Both the position numbers and the translations under genes were made by a program. Below are positions 45,020 to 54,574 of a stretch of DNA of 64,000 nucleotides, piece after piece. The stretch is from Gracilibacillus timonensis (GTDB lineage: Bacteria > Bacillota > Bacilli > Bacillales > Amphibacillaceae): assembly GCF_900086715.1 (NCBI RefSeq), contig NZ_FLKH01000010.1:372001-436000 (forward strand). The letters run 5' to 3'. The notes beneath the pieces were generated by a model. The model was given only the letters and a program-made list of their open reading frames with translations. It ran no database searches and had not been told where the DNA came from. Every line of letters begins with the position of its first letter. Within the stretch, counting starts at the first letter, position 1.

Positions 45020-46561
45020 TTATTTACTAACATAATGACTACTTCTTGAATGACCTTTTAATTCAATCAATTCTTCATCTCTCAATCGTTGTAACACTCG
45101 TTTACTGGTAGTCCGAGAGAAACCACATAACCTCTCTACATCCCCCCTAGTAATTTTCTTGTTTTTTGCTAAATAATCCAAAATCATCTGTTTTGCTTGG
45201 ATTTCATCAAATTCTTTATCCTTGGTATATTGAATAGTCTCACCAATATTTTCATATACTCTATGAGTAAACATGTATCTATTTCTTGCTGAACGTTGAA
45301 GTACATTTTTCTTCTGAACAAGTTTATTCAATACGTTTGATACGGACGACACCGGAATTTGGGCTACCTCTGCAGCTTTTTTTACTGTGATAGTCTTTTC
45401 TAATTTAATTTGTTTTAATATACAAATTTCTGATACTGAAAATTCACCATTAGACTCTTGTTCATTTTTTATAAAACTCAAAAAATCAGCATCTTCCAAG
45501 TTGCTTCTGAGAGTAAGACTAACTGCATCACTATGAAGATTATATTCAGGTGCGGACTTCCCTGATGACAGCATATCCTTAAATATAATATCTACCCCTT
45601 GACCAGAACGTTGCACATATTTTAATTTTTGCAAAGTCTCCGCAATCAACTTATTTCTTGGAGAAGAAGGATGAGTGATTATATTTGTGTTATCCACTCC
45701 TGCGGGGAAAGATCCAGGATTTTCTATTATAATTTCTGTTGGATAAAACTTCATAAAAATGGATGAACTGTTTTCATAATCTCGATGCGAAATAGCATTC
45801 AGTAATGCTTCTTGAACAACATTGATAGGGTATTCTTGCACTTCTAATTTAAATAAACCCATTTGAATATTTTGAATACCATTTCTATCTTCAAAAAACT
45901 GTTGAATTCTTTCTACCGCTTGAACAATGGGTATCTTCAACTCTAAACGTTTATTATATTCAATTTCGCCATCTTTATATGTCAGAAGAATTATTTCAGA
46001 TTGGGGCATATATTTAGCGATAGCCTCTTTTTTTCCTACAAACAGTAGCCCAGCAACAGTTAATTTTATTTCATTGTCAACATATTCTAACAGTTGTAGA
46101 TCTTTTAAAAAGCTGATATTATCTGCTTGATATAAAGTCGATTCACTATCCCTAGATTGAATCATTCGTTTTAAACGCCCTACCTCTATAAAATCAATAT
46201 CATTTTCTGTAGTTGTTACAATTATTTTCGCTGAGTAATCTCCATCAAATCCTTTTATTTTATTTGAGGCATATTCGGATGGATAAAGTGGTTTAGTGTT
46301 CTTACCCAACCTTTTATAAACCACTCCTTTTGATGTCGCTACTATATCTGAAGATTTTTCAATAGTTAATTGTAAAATACACTTCCCATTTATATTCTTT
46401 ATTTCGATGTCAGTAAATAAGTTCGGTATAGTTTTATCATATATATTTTCAATTATTTTCTGATCATCAAAATTTGCACAACCAGTAATTTCGCCATTAT
46501 CTTCAACACCAATAAATATTAGCTTATTATTGCACAAAATCTCATCTATGATATATCCCAT
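45020..46561 (-). CDS. AlbA/Schlafen-type ATP-binding regulator, N-terminally short
   Basis: A 513-residue protein. It begins in the middle of an AlbA_2 domain (KLIFIGVEDNGEITGC). It continues with the HATPase_c_4 region (VQEALLNAISHRDYENSS..IIENPGSFPAGV..RNKLIAETLQKLKYVQRSGQG), and ends with two winged helices (about residues 370-430 and 450-510). Relatives start about 25-40 residues earlier with a glutamate-rich segment (LEFK-like). Here a TGA stands two codons before the ATG, and no ribosome site is visible. The gene may be a remnant or may use a weak internal start. Its low GC hints at transfer. Confidence 0.7.
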   Translation of the reverse strand: MGYIIDEILCNNKLIFIGVEDNGEITGCANFDDQKIIENIYDKTIPNLFTDIEIKNINGKCILQLTIEKSSDIVATSKGVVYKRLGKNTKPLYPSEYASNKIKGFDGDYSAKIIVTTTENDIDFIEVGRLKRMIQSRDSESTLYQADNISFLKDLQLLEYVDNEIKLTVAGLLFVGKKEAIAKYMPQSEIILLTYKDGEIEYNKRLELKIPIVQAVERIQQFFEDRNGIQNIQMGLFKLEVQEYPINVVQEALLNAISHRDYENSSSIFMKFYPTEIIIENPGSFPAGVDNTNIITHPSSPRNKLIAETLQKLKYVQRSGQGVDIIFKDMLSSGKSAPEYNLHSDAVSLTLRSNLEDADFLSFIKNEQESNGEFSVSEICILKQIKLEKTITVKKAAEVAQIPVSSVSNVLNKLVQKKNVLQRSARNRYMFTHRVYENIGETIQYTKDKEFDEIQAKQMILDYLAKNKKITRGDVERLCGFSRTTSKRVLQRLRDEELIELKGHSRSSHYVSK

Positions 46562-46882
46562 TATTCACAAGCATGAATAGGATTATTCCTTATATTAGGT
46601 CATTTGATACAGATTTTGTCCAATGACAGCGTTTGCGGATGAACATTTCATATATTTTAGTTTTTTATCTCTATTTATAATAAAGATTGTAGTGTAGCGA
46701 AAGGAAAACCCTCTATCTTGCCTAGAAACAAGAGTAAGAAAAAAACAAGGGGCAACCTGTTAAGTGTTATTATTATAGCTACTTTTATTCTTCTCTGTTA
46801 TACAACTGCTGAGATAGATTTTGACGTGCATTTCCATCATATTAAACCTGTTATAATAAAAATAAAAGGAGGGATGATACAC

Positions 46883-47332
46883 TTGAAAACAATAATAAAC
46901 ATGTACGACCACCTACATTGGGCTAACCAAATCATGCTCGAAACATTGCAGAACACGGAAACAGAAAATTCCCGAGCCATCCGATTATTTTCTCATATTC
47001 TTTTTGCAGAAACCGTATGGCTGACCAGGATGCAGGAACAAGATAGTTCATCATTGCCTATCTGGCAGGAAACGACCATCGCAGACTGCAAAAAAATGGC
47101 AAGCAGAAATCAAGCAGGCTTTACCGCGTTTCTCGATAGATTAAATGAAACCGATTTAGATCGAATAATAACCTATAAAAATAGTAAAGAGGCAGCATTT
47201 CAAAACTCGATTCGAGATATTCTAACACATGTAGCACTCCACGGCCATTATCATCGAGGACAAATAAATGCAGACCTCCGTACCAATCATCACGAACCTG
47301 TTAGTATTGATTTTATTACCTTTGTCCGATAA
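46883..47332 (+). CDS. DinB-family protein
   Basis: A 149-residue four-helix-bundle protein of the DinB/YfiT kind. The metal-binding histidines are in MYDHLHWANQI, LFSHILFAETVWL and VALHGHYHRGQI. The TTG at 46883 is taken as start because GGAGGG lies nine bases upstream; a longer frame from 46718 runs through an unrelated basic/hydrophobic stretch. These proteins are often stress- or DNA-damage-associated thiol-dependent enzymes; the exact reaction is unknown. A bidirectional hairpin separates it from the convergent trp operon. Confidence 0.78.
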   Translation: MKTIINMYDHLHWANQIMLETLQNTETENSRAIRLFSHILFAETVWLTRMQEQDSSSLPIWQETTIADCKKMASRNQAGFTAFLDRLNETDLDRIITYKNSKEAAFQNSIRDILTHVALHGHYHRGQINADLRTNHHEPVSIDFITFVR

Positions 47333-47343
47333 TTATTTCATAA

Positions 47344-47387
47344 TAAAACACCTTTTCTACCTGAACAATAGGTTAAAAAGGTGTTTT
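47344..47387. terminator. Bidirectional terminator between the DinB gene and trpA
   Basis: AAAACACCTTTT pairs with AAAAGGTGTTTT, with TACCT/AGGT inside. U-rich tails are present on both sides. Confidence 0.8.
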
Positions 47388-47446
47388 GTTTTATTTTATT
47401 TTCATTTAGAGTCAGCGCTTCTCACTCATTTCCAACTACTGCATGA

Positions 47447-48238
47447 TTACTCCTCCTTGACCGTTTTTTTCGCTGCGGCAATCAACGCACGAATCTCCTC
47501 ACGCTCTCCCTTATGCAGAGCGTCTACGATTTTACTGCCGACGACCACGCCATCGCAATGCTCGGTAAGTGAGGTTACATGCTTTGGCGTAGACACACCA
47601 AATCCAGCTAATACAGGGGCATTGCTCTGTTTACGTAATCTCGCCAAATGCTCGCCTAAGTTTTCTTGAAAAGCACTGCGCACTCCCGTTGTGCCCGTTA
47701 CGGTGACTGCATATAAGAAGCCTTCGGTGCGTTGAGCGATTTCCACAAGGCGCTCCTCGGTACTGGTTAAGGCAGCCAAACGAATCAAGGCAATCGCATT
47801 CTTCTGTAAGGCAGGGACGATCATGCCTTCCTCTTCCAATGGTAAATCAGGAATAATCAAGCCATCCACGCCAGCGTCTGCACAAGTCGCAGCGAATGCT
47901 TCCACCCCATAGGCATGAATCGGATTGATATAGGTCATCAACACAATTGGTAGTTGCCGCGTTTCTTTTGTTTCCTGTAATTTCTCTAACACGGCGCTTA
48001 ACGAAACACCTTGCTTCAACGCCCGTAAACCTGCTTCCTGAATCGTTGGACCATCCGCAACGGGATCAGAGAAGGCAATTCCTAATTCAACGGCCGTCGC
48101 TCCCGCTTCCTCAAGAAAAGCCAATTGCTCATTCAGCTGATCTAAACCGCCATCACCCGCCATTATATATGGCACAAAGGCCTTGTCGCCTCGCTCCAAT
48201 ACTTCCGCAAATGCCTGATCTAGTTTTTGTTTACCCAT
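47447..48238 (-). CDS. trpA: Tryptophan synthase alpha subunit
   Basis: A 263-residue TIM-barrel enzyme that cleaves indole-3-glycerol phosphate to indole and glyceraldehyde 3-phosphate. Catalytic Glu is in [18 protein letters not shown], where the following Asp is also conserved, and the phosphate-binding loops are VSGTTGVRS-like ([12 protein letters not shown]) and GFGVSTPKH. The ATG at 48238 has AGGTGGTG upstream and overlaps the end of trpB by 8 bases. Last gene of the trp operon. Confidence 0.95.
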   Translation of the reverse strand: MGKQKLDQAFAEVLERGDKAFVPYIMAGDGGLDQLNEQLAFLEEAGATAVELGIAFSDPVADGPTIQEAGLRALKQGVSLSAVLEKLQETKETRQLPIVLMTYINPIHAYGVEAFAATCADAGVDGLIIPDLPLEEEGMIVPALQKNAIALIRLAALTSTEERLVEIAQRTEGFLYAVTVTGTTGVRSAFQENLGEHLARLRKQSNAPVLAGFGVSTPKHVTSLTEHCDGVVVGSKIVDALHKGEREEIRALIAAAKKTVKEE

Positions 48239-49433
48239 TTGCTTCACCACCTAACGCCTCACGGACGGTTTCTACATCTTTATCACCACGACCCGATAGA
48301 CAAATCACCATCACTTCATCTTCTTTCATCTCTTTTGCCAGCTTCGTTGCATAGGCAATCGCATGGGCGCTCTCTAATGCCGGGATAATACCTTCTGTTT
48401 TCGATAGTTCCTGTAATCCTTCCAATGCCTCCGCATCGGTTATATCAACATAGTTCACCCGACCCTGGTCACGCAAATAGCTATGTTCTGGCCCAACTCC
48501 TGGATAGTCCAAACCAGCTGAAATCGAATGTGCCTCTTGAATCTGGCCATTATCATCCTGCAGCAAATAGGTCATCGTACCGTGCAGGACACCTTTGCTT
48601 CCATAGTTTAATGTGACGGCATGCTTATCCGTATCCACACCCTCACCGCCAGCTTCTACACCATAGAGCTTTACCGTTTCATCTTCTACAAATGGATAAA
48701 ACATCCCCATCGAATTACTGCCACCGCCGATACAAGCAACCACAGCATCCGGCAAGCAACCTTCTTTTTCCTGCAATTGTTGTTTTGTCTCTGACCCAAT
48801 CATGCTTTGGAAGTCGCGAACAATCTGTGGAAATGGATGCGGACCTACGACCGAACCAATAATATAGTGAGTATCCTCGACATGGCTTACCCAGTAACGT
48901 AACGCCTCATTCACCGCGTCTTTTAACGTGCCGCTTCCTTGTTCAACACTCTCTACCTTGGCCCCTAGAAGCTCCATTCGGAAAACATTCAATTTTTGCC
49001 GGCGTACATCCTCTTTACCCATAAAAATCACACACTCTAAACCAAGCAAGGCACAGACCGTTGCCGTCGCTACACCATGCTGTCCAGCACCCGTCTCAGC
49101 TACAACCTTCTTTTTTCCCATTCGTAATGTTAACAAGGCTTGGCCCAGCGCATTATTAATCTTATGTGCGCCAGTATGGTTTAAATCTTCCCGCTTCAAA
49201 TAGATCTTCGGGCCACCCAGTTTTTTCGAAAATCGTTCGGCATAGTAAAGCGGTGTCTCCCTGCCGACGTATTCCTCTAGGTAATGTTGAAATTCCTCGT
49301 TAAATGCTGGATCATCTTTTGCCTCATGATAAGCCTTCTCCAGTTCTAATACTGCGGGCATTAATGTTTCTGGTACAAACCTGCCCCCGTATTCTCCATA
49401 ATGACCGGTTTGATTTGGTACGTTATATGCCAC
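48231..49433 (-). CDS. trpB: Tryptophan synthase beta subunit
   Basis: A 400-residue PLP enzyme joining indole and serine. The PLP lysine is in [20 protein letters not shown], the glycine loop is [10 protein letters not shown], and [13 protein letters not shown] is intact. I prefer the GTG at 49433 ([16 protein letters not shown]) because AAAGGAG is eight bases upstream; the ATG three codons earlier is too close to that site. It overlaps the end of trpF, so translation is probably coupled along the operon. Confidence 0.95.
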   Translation of the reverse strand: MAYNVPNQTGHYGEYGGRFVPETLMPAVLELEKAYHEAKDDPAFNEEFQHYLEEYVGRETPLYYAERFSKKLGGPKIYLKREDLNHTGAHKINNALGQALLTLRMGKKKVVAETGAGQHGVATATVCALLGLECVIFMGKEDVRRQKLNVFRMELLGAKVESVEQGSGTLKDAVNEALRYWVSHVEDTHYIIGSVVGPHPFPQIVRDFQSMIGSETKQQLQEKEGCLPDAVVACIGGGSNSMGMFYPFVEDETVKLYGVEAGGEGVDTDKHAVTLNYGSKGVLHGTMTYLLQDDNGQIQEAHSISAGLDYPGVGPEHSYLRDQGRVNYVDITDAEALEGLQELSKTEGIIPALESAHAIAYATKLAKEMKEDEVMVICLSGRGDKDVETVREALGGEANG

Positions 49434-50049
49434 GATTGTCATCTCCTTTCCTTACCGCCTGTATAAATGCCTTGATCTTTGTAAGATCCTTTGTTCCATC
49501 TGCCTCCACACCACTGGATACGTCCACTCCAGCCGGCTGCACTTCCTTTATCGCCTCGGATACATTATCTGCACGCAAACCGCCAGCTAATAAAATCTTT
49601 TTCTCCAAAAAATCATACGACGTTGTTAAAGACCAGTCAAAGACTTGACCACTTCCGCCACGATAACGGCCAGCTGGGCTATCTAATAAATAATAGGCAC
49701 AATCATAATCGGCTAGCCGCTCTAAATCTTGCTGGTTATGCACTTCAAATGCCTTGATCACAGGATAGTTCAATCTTTCGCAAAAGGCAGGAGTTTCGTC
49801 GCCGTGTAGCTGAATATAATCTAAACCTACTGTCTCAGCAATGTCATGTATTGTTGCGATGTCCTCATTAACAAAGACACCAACCTTTTTGACATGATCC
49901 GGGATGGCTGTTGCCAGTTCTGCCGCTTCCGATTTAGTCACACGCCGCTTACTATCGGCAAACACAAATCCAATAAAATCAGCGCCTGCTTCTACTGCTG
50001 TCTGCACAGCTGCTTGATTTCGCAGTCCACATATTTTGACTTGAGTCAT
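49423..50049 (-). CDS. trpF: Phosphoribosylanthranilate isomerase
   Basis: A 208-residue TIM-barrel protein. The catalytic Cys is in [11 protein letters not shown], the catalytic Asp in [16 protein letters not shown], and the phosphate site in [10 protein letters not shown] and GVDVSSGVE. It catalyses the Amadori rearrangement of phosphoribosylanthranilate. The ATG at 50049 has TAGGAG eight bases upstream; the gene starts right behind trpC. Confidence 0.95.
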   Translation of the reverse strand: MTQVKICGLRNQAAVQTAVEAGADFIGFVFADSKRRVTKSEAAELATAIPDHVKKVGVFVNEDIATIHDIAETVGLDYIQLHGDETPAFCERLNYPVIKAFEVHNQQDLERLADYDCAYYLLDSPAGRYRGGSGQVFDWSLTTSYDFLEKKILLAGGLRADNVSEAIKEVQPAGVDVSSGVEADGTKDLTKIKAFIQAVRKGDDNRGI

Positions 50050-50052
50050 CAC

Positions 50053-50832
50053 TCATTCTCCTAACGGTATTCTTAATGATTGAAAGGTTTCCTTTAAATC
50101 GCCAGAACGCATCATCGTTTCGCCGACCAGGATCGCCTTAGCACCTGCCTTTTTCACTCTTTCGACATCTGCGGTCGTTCTCATTCCGCTTTCGCTGATC
50201 AAAAGCACTTTTTCCGTGTCAATCTCGGCGGCCAATTGCTCCGTAACAGCAAGATCAACCTCAAATGTCTTTAGGTTACGATTATTCACGCCGATAATTC
50301 GAGCTCCCAGCCGCTTGGCTACTTGTAATTCTTCCTGATTATGCACTTCAAATAAAATCTCTAAACCTTTATTCGCTGCATAAGCATACAATTCCGCCAG
50401 CCGTTCTTCTGATAAGGCCGCTGCAATCAACAAAATCAAGTTAGCTCCACCATCATACGCACGGTCTATTTGAATCTCATCGATAATAAAGTCCTTATTT
50501 AATACGGGTACATGAACAACTTCTCGCACATCCTGCATATCGCGAATGGACCCTTGAAAAAAAGGCGTATCGGTTAATACGGAAATGGCTCCTGCTCCGC
50601 AATCCTCATATAGACGTCCTTGCTCGGCTGGATCCACGCCATCATTAATTAGGCCTTTAGATGGCGAAGCCCGCTTCATCTCAGCAATAATACTCATTCG
50701 ATCCGACTGCATAAAAGTATCGAATAAGGAAACATTCACTCGTTTGCCTTGAATAGTACCTGGCTTATAATCCTGCTTTAATACATCCACTTCTTTTCTC
50801 TTTTCCGTTAAAATCTTATCTAAGATCGTCAT
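50053..50832 (-). CDS. trpC: Indole-3-glycerol phosphate synthase
   Basis: A 259-residue TIM-barrel enzyme that closes the indole ring. Seen: IAEMKRASPSKGLI (catalytic lysine region), LNKDFIIDEIQI with the second catalytic lysine, IIGVNNRNLKTFEVDL and ISESGMRTTADVERV. It starts two bases after the trpD stop region and has AAGGGG upstream. All key residues are present. Confidence 0.95.
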   Translation of the reverse strand: MTILDKILTEKRKEVDVLKQDYKPGTIQGKRVNVSLFDTFMQSDRMSIIAEMKRASPSKGLINDGVDPAEQGRLYEDCGAGAISVLTDTPFFQGSIRDMQDVREVVHVPVLNKDFIIDEIQIDRAYDGGANLILLIAAALSEERLAELYAYAANKGLEILFEVHNQEELQVAKRLGARIIGVNNRNLKTFEVDLAVTEQLAAEIDTEKVLLISESGMRTTADVERVKKAGAKAILVGETMMRSGDLKETFQSLRIPLGE

Positions 50833-50833
50833 A

Positions 50834-51859
50834 CTATACCCCTTGCTTTAGTTTATTGCTGATCGTAATAAGGTTTTCCAGTTTGGCCAATGCGGCTCCT
50901 GAATCAATCGACTCCCGTGCTAATTCTATCCCTTGTTTCACCGTTTCTGCTGTTCCATTGGCAAAAATACCCAATCCTGCATTTAATAAAACCGTATCAC
51001 GATGCGGACCTTTCTTTCCTTCTAATACCTGACGTAATATCACGGCATTATCTTTCGCATCGCCACCTTTGATCAAGTCATTATCAATCACTGGCAATCC
51101 AGTCTCTTCGGGATGAAGGGTGAATTTTTCAATCTGACCATGGTTTAATAATACCAAATGATTTTCTCCAGCTAAAGAGGCTTCATCCATATGTCCGGCA
51201 CCATTCACGACTAAGGCACGCCTGCGTCCTAATTTCCCTAACACTCTTGCCATCGTCTCTAATGATTCACGATGATAAGTACCCATCAATTGAGAGGTTA
51301 ACTTAACGGGATTAGTCAATGGCCCTATCACGTTAAAAATGGTTGGAACACCTAACTCTCTTCTCACTGTCATCGCCCGCTTCATAGCTGGATGTACATT
51401 AGGAGCAAATAAAAAAGCGATACCATTCTCTTTTAAGATCTCATAGGTTTCTGGTCGTGTAAACTCTAACGGCACTCCGAGGTATTCTAAGACATCGGCA
51501 CTGCCTGTTTTACTGGAAATACTGCGATTTCCATGCTTGGCAACGGTAATTCCTGCACCTGCGATCACAAAGGCGGAGGTCGTACTGACATTAAAGCTTT
51601 GTGAACCGTCCCCTCCGGTACCGCAGTTATCCATCGCCTCGTCCAATTCATCCGGAAGTGCCAGAGGTGATATTTCTAACAACACATTGACAAGACCAGT
51701 AATTTCATCAGCGGTTTCCCCTTTGGCCTTTAATGCCGTTAAAAACGCTCCGATCGTTATATCATTTGTATCCTCAGCAAAAATAAATCTCGCTGCTTCT
51801 TCCATTTCTTTCAGTGACAAATCTTCTTTTTCCAACACCTTTTTCAAATATGCCTTCAT
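50834..51859 (-). CDS. trpD: Anthranilate phosphoribosyltransferase
   Basis: A 341-residue enzyme transferring phosphoribose from PRPP to anthranilate. The PRPP loop is DNCGTGGDGSQSFNVST, the KHGNRSISSKTGSADVLE motif is intact, and NPVKLTSQLMGTY follows. The ATG at 51859 overlaps trpG by four bases, with AAAGGAG inside the end of trpG. Confidence 0.95.
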   Translation of the reverse strand: MKAYLKKVLEKEDLSLKEMEEAARFIFAEDTNDITIGAFLTALKAKGETADEITGLVNVLLEISPLALPDELDEAMDNCGTGGDGSQSFNVSTTSAFVIAGAGITVAKHGNRSISSKTGSADVLEYLGVPLEFTRPETYEILKENGIAFLFAPNVHPAMKRAMTVRRELGVPTIFNVIGPLTNPVKLTSQLMGTYHRESLETMARVLGKLGRRRALVVNGAGHMDEASLAGENHLVLLNHGQIEKFTLHPEETGLPVIDNDLIKGGDAKDNAVILRQVLEGKKGPHRDTVLLNAGLGIFANGTAETVKQGIELARESIDSGAALAKLENLITISNKLKQGV

Positions 51860-52443
51860 GCCTTTTGCTCCTTTCTAATCGCCTCAAAGAAATTGTTCAA
51901 TATTTTCTTGCCTTTGCCTGTACCGATAGATTCAGGGTGGAATTGCAACCCATAAACGGGTAAATAGGTATGTTTGATGGCCATAATCTCCCTGTCATCC
52001 ATGGCCGTTGCCGTTATGACTAATTCATTAGGCAGCGTCGCTTGATCGATTACTAGTGAATGGTAGCGCATGACCTCTAACGGCTGTTCCAGGTAATTAA
52101 AGATTTCATCATTCTGGTGCCGGATCATCGATGTCTTACCATGCTTAATCTGTCCTGCATGGATAATGTCCGCTCCGTAAGCCGCCCCAATAGCTTGGTG
52201 TCCTAAGCAAATACCTAAGATCGGGAACCTGTTGGCAAGCTGCCTTACCACCTCGATACAAATACCGGCCTGTTCCGGTGTTCCTGGTCCCGGCGAAAGA
52301 ATAATAGCTTCCGGGTTCATTGTCACCATATCGTCGATCGTGATTTTATCGTTACGCACTACTTCAACCTGTTTTCCCAGTTCCGTAATATATTGATACA
52401 AGTTATAGGTAAAGGAATCATAATTATCGATTAATAATATCAT
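51856..52443 (-). CDS. trpG: Anthranilate/aminodeoxychorismate synthase glutamine amidotransferase
   Basis: A 195-residue class I amidotransferase. It shows ILLIDNYDSFTYNLYQYI, the oxyanion loop SPGPGTPEQAG, the nucleophilic Cys in PILGICLGHQAIG, and the His-Glu pair in YGLQFHPESIGT. The start overlaps trpE by ATGA, and GGAGGTGACC lies upstream. Placement inside the trp operon makes TrpG certain for this pathway. In Bacillus subtilis this subunit is encoded outside the trp operon and shared with folate synthesis; dual use here is possible. Confidence 0.93.
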   Translation of the reverse strand: MILLIDNYDSFTYNLYQYITELGKQVEVVRNDKITIDDMVTMNPEAIILSPGPGTPEQAGICIEVVRQLANRFPILGICLGHQAIGAAYGADIIHAGQIKHGKTSMIRHQNDEIFNYLEQPLEVMRYHSLVIDQATLPNELVITATAMDDREIMAIKHTYLPVYGLQFHPESIGTGKGKKILNNFFEAIRKEQKA

Positions 52444-53819
52444 TTCTGGGTCACCTCCAATAAGGATTTGGCTTTGTTAAGTGTTTCCTGGTATTCTAGT
52501 GCGGGATCGGAATCATATACAATCCCTGCTCCTGCTTGCACATATGCTTGTTGTCCTTTAATCATCATCGTGCGGATGGCCAATGCCAAGTCCAAATCCC
52601 CATTCATATTGATGTAACCAACGGCTCCAGCATAAGTGCCGCGCTTCTTATTCTCTAAATCATTGATAATCTGCATTGCCCTAATCTTCGGTGCGCCAGA
52701 GACAGTTCCAGCGGGTAACGCCGATATTAAGGCGTCTAACCCTGTATAAGCTGGGGTTAGCTGCCCATGGACCTCTGAAACGATGTGCATGACATGCTGA
52801 AAACGTTCGACTTCCATATACTTAGGAATCGTAATCGATCCCGTTTCACACACACGCCCCAAGTCATTCCGGCTTAGATCAACTAACATTTTATGTTCGG
52901 CCAATTCCTTATCGTCCGCCAATAAATCAAGGGCTAATTGCTGATCTTCTTCCACCGTTTGCCCCCGCGGTCTTGTTCCAGCAATAGGGTTGGTCACTAC
53001 TTGAGTACCCGTTGTCTTGATCAAGCTCTCTGGAGAAGCTCCCAACACAATATAATCATCAAAATCAATAAAATACATATAAGGAGATGGATTAGCTACC
53101 CTTAATTTGCGATAGAAAACAAATGGATCTGCCGTAAAACTTGCCTTCATTCGTTGAGACAACACCACCTGAAAAATATCTCCATCTTTAATATGCTGTT
53201 TCGCTTCTTCCACCATCCCCATAAATTTTTCTTTAGAGATGGAAGTATTGAAGCTAATGGCTAAATCTTCATCAGGCATATAACTCTCTGGTGTTAAAAT
53301 ATCTTCCTGAAGCTTTTCTAATTGCTGCTCTAGCTGTTGATTCTCCCTAGTTCCATCTAGGTTCACGGTCATTAATGTCAACTGTTGTTTCATATGATCG
53401 AAGACAATCACATCTTGATAAAACATCATGTGTACATCCGGCATATGGATCTCGTCGTCCAACAGCTCGCCAATGTCTTCATATTGTCGAATGGTGTCAT
53501 AGCCAATATAGCCAATCGCTCCGCTGTAAAAGGCATATGGTAAGGGCAGTTCCTCTTTCGGGATATGCGCCTTGACAACCTCCAGTGGTTTCTCCTGCAC
53601 CTTCTCCTCTGTGCCAGTCGTATGATTCTTCACAACGGTTTCAGCTGCTGCACCAATAATTTCTTTGTATGGATTCAAGCCAAGAAACGAATATCGTCCT
53701 TTATCACTATGACTACCAGAAGACTCTAATAAAAATTTTTTCTTCCCTTTCAGTCGATGAAAAATGGTGATTGGTGTGATCGTATCACCATTTAATGTAA
53801 CACTCTTATATGAGATCAT
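52440..53819 (-). CDS. trpE: Anthranilate synthase component I
   Basis: A 459-residue chorismate-using enzyme. It carries the tryptophan feedback-site motif LLESSGSHSDKGRYSFLG near the N terminus and the chorismate-binding core: IFQVVLSQRMKASF, TNPIAGTRPRGQT, LVDLSRNDLGRVC, SALPAGTVSGAPKIRAM and QAGAGIVYDSDPALEY. The ATG at 53819 has GAGGAG upstream; an in-frame GTG three codons earlier overlaps it. It is the first gene of the trp operon and lies just behind two T-box leaders. Confidence 0.95.
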   Translation of the reverse strand: MISYKSVTLNGDTITPITIFHRLKGKKKFLLESSGSHSDKGRYSFLGLNPYKEIIGAAAETVVKNHTTGTEEKVQEKPLEVVKAHIPKEELPLPYAFYSGAIGYIGYDTIRQYEDIGELLDDEIHMPDVHMMFYQDVIVFDHMKQQLTLMTVNLDGTRENQQLEQQLEKLQEDILTPESYMPDEDLAISFNTSISKEKFMGMVEEAKQHIKDGDIFQVVLSQRMKASFTADPFVFYRKLRVANPSPYMYFIDFDDYIVLGASPESLIKTTGTQVVTNPIAGTRPRGQTVEEDQQLALDLLADDKELAEHKMLVDLSRNDLGRVCETGSITIPKYMEVERFQHVMHIVSEVHGQLTPAYTGLDALISALPAGTVSGAPKIRAMQIINDLENKKRGTYAGAVGYINMNGDLDLALAIRTMMIKGQQAYVQAGAGIVYDSDPALEYQETLNKAKSLLEVTQK

Positions 53820-53847
53820 TGCTGTCACTCCTCTATCATTTTTTCAT

Positions 53848-54085
53848 TAAAAAAACCGTCCTTATACATACCGATTGCAGTATGCATAAGGACGGTTTCT
53901 CACCGTGGTGCCACCTATATTGAAGGCAAAAAAGCTACCTTCCACTCATGATCCGTTAACGAGGATGAATCGTTGCCTTGTACTCTGATTTCTAAGGCAC
54001 TCTCAAAGGTCCATTCCAACATTCATGTATGCCAGGTTCCCAGCCACCCCGGCTCTCTTTGATACAGTGGATTGCTGTACTCTTC
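53848..54085 (-). promoter_or_regulatory. Tryptophan T-box leader 2 (gene-proximal)
   Basis: Read on the minus strand: stem I with specifier TGG (Trp) at 54013-54011 inside GGAATGGACCTTTGAG, then the T-box GGTGGCACCACGG (53902-53917 region). The terminator 53848-53898 follows, its arms AACCGTCCTTATGCATAC and its complement running into TTTTTTT. Uncharged tRNA-Trp would pair with TGG and the UGGC bulge and prevent termination. Confidence 0.92.
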
Positions 54086-54112
54086 CTTCTCACTGATTTT
54101 ATTTATAATGCT

Positions 54113-54257
54113 AGTTCAAAAAGTTCGATAAAAAGGACCAAGAAGTTCAAGGCGGCGCAGCTCAGAGGAACGGATCGTATGCCTTTCATACGTGAGTACC
54201 GGAAGAGCAAGCCAACGCAGAAATTCGATGCGTCATTTTTATTGGATTTTTGAACAT
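54113..54257. repeat. Repeat element between the two T-boxes, MITE-like
   Basis: The ends are inverted: GTTCAAAAAGTTC at the left and GGATTTTTGAACA at the right. The interior contains AAGGCGGCGCAGCTCAGAGG, GGATCGTATGCC with nearby CATACGTGAGTACC, and AATTCGATGCGTC. It has higher GC than its flanks and no ribosome site. From memory, this sequence is an interspersed repeat in several Bacillaceae genomes. It lengthens the leader between the terminator of T-box 1 and stem I of T-box 2. Confidence 0.65.
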
Positions 54258-54266
54258 CCTCTTGTA

Positions 54267-54535
54267 TACAAAAAGGGTCTCCCCATCCGCAAAGGACGAG
54301 GAAACCCGTGGTACCACCTTTATTAGCTGCCAAAAAGCAACTCACTTATCATGTCTATGCAACATGTTCCCTTTATAACGAGTGGGATTCTCGCCAAAGC
54401 CTACTAGAAAATCGTTCGGTTTGGTAGCTCAAAAGTCCATTCACTTATCCCATACGCTGATTCACACCAACCATCAGCTCTCTTATTGTATGAGGAATCA
54501 AGCTACTACTCTTCGTCTGCGCCATTGATTTAGAA
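54267..54535 (-). promoter_or_regulatory. Tryptophan T-box leader 1 (promoter-proximal)
   Basis: On the minus strand: stem I begins AAGAGTAGTAGC..AGAGAGCTGATGG. The specifier TGG at 54439-54437 lies in GTGAATGGACTTTTGAG. The T-box is AAAGGTGGTACCACGGG (about 54303-54319). The terminator 54267-54306 pairs GGGTTTCCTCGTCC with GGATGGGGAGACCC and ends TTTTTG. A complete T-box in its own right. Confidence 0.92.
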
Positions 54536-54545
54536 TGTTGTTACT

Positions 54546-54574
54546 ATCATAGTACGGTCGTCAGCATTTGTCAA
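54546..54574 (-). promoter_or_regulatory. Promoter of the trp operon
   Basis: On the minus strand TTGACA (54574-54569), 17 bases, TATGAT (54551-54546), just before T-box 1. Near-consensus SigA boxes. Confidence 0.85.
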
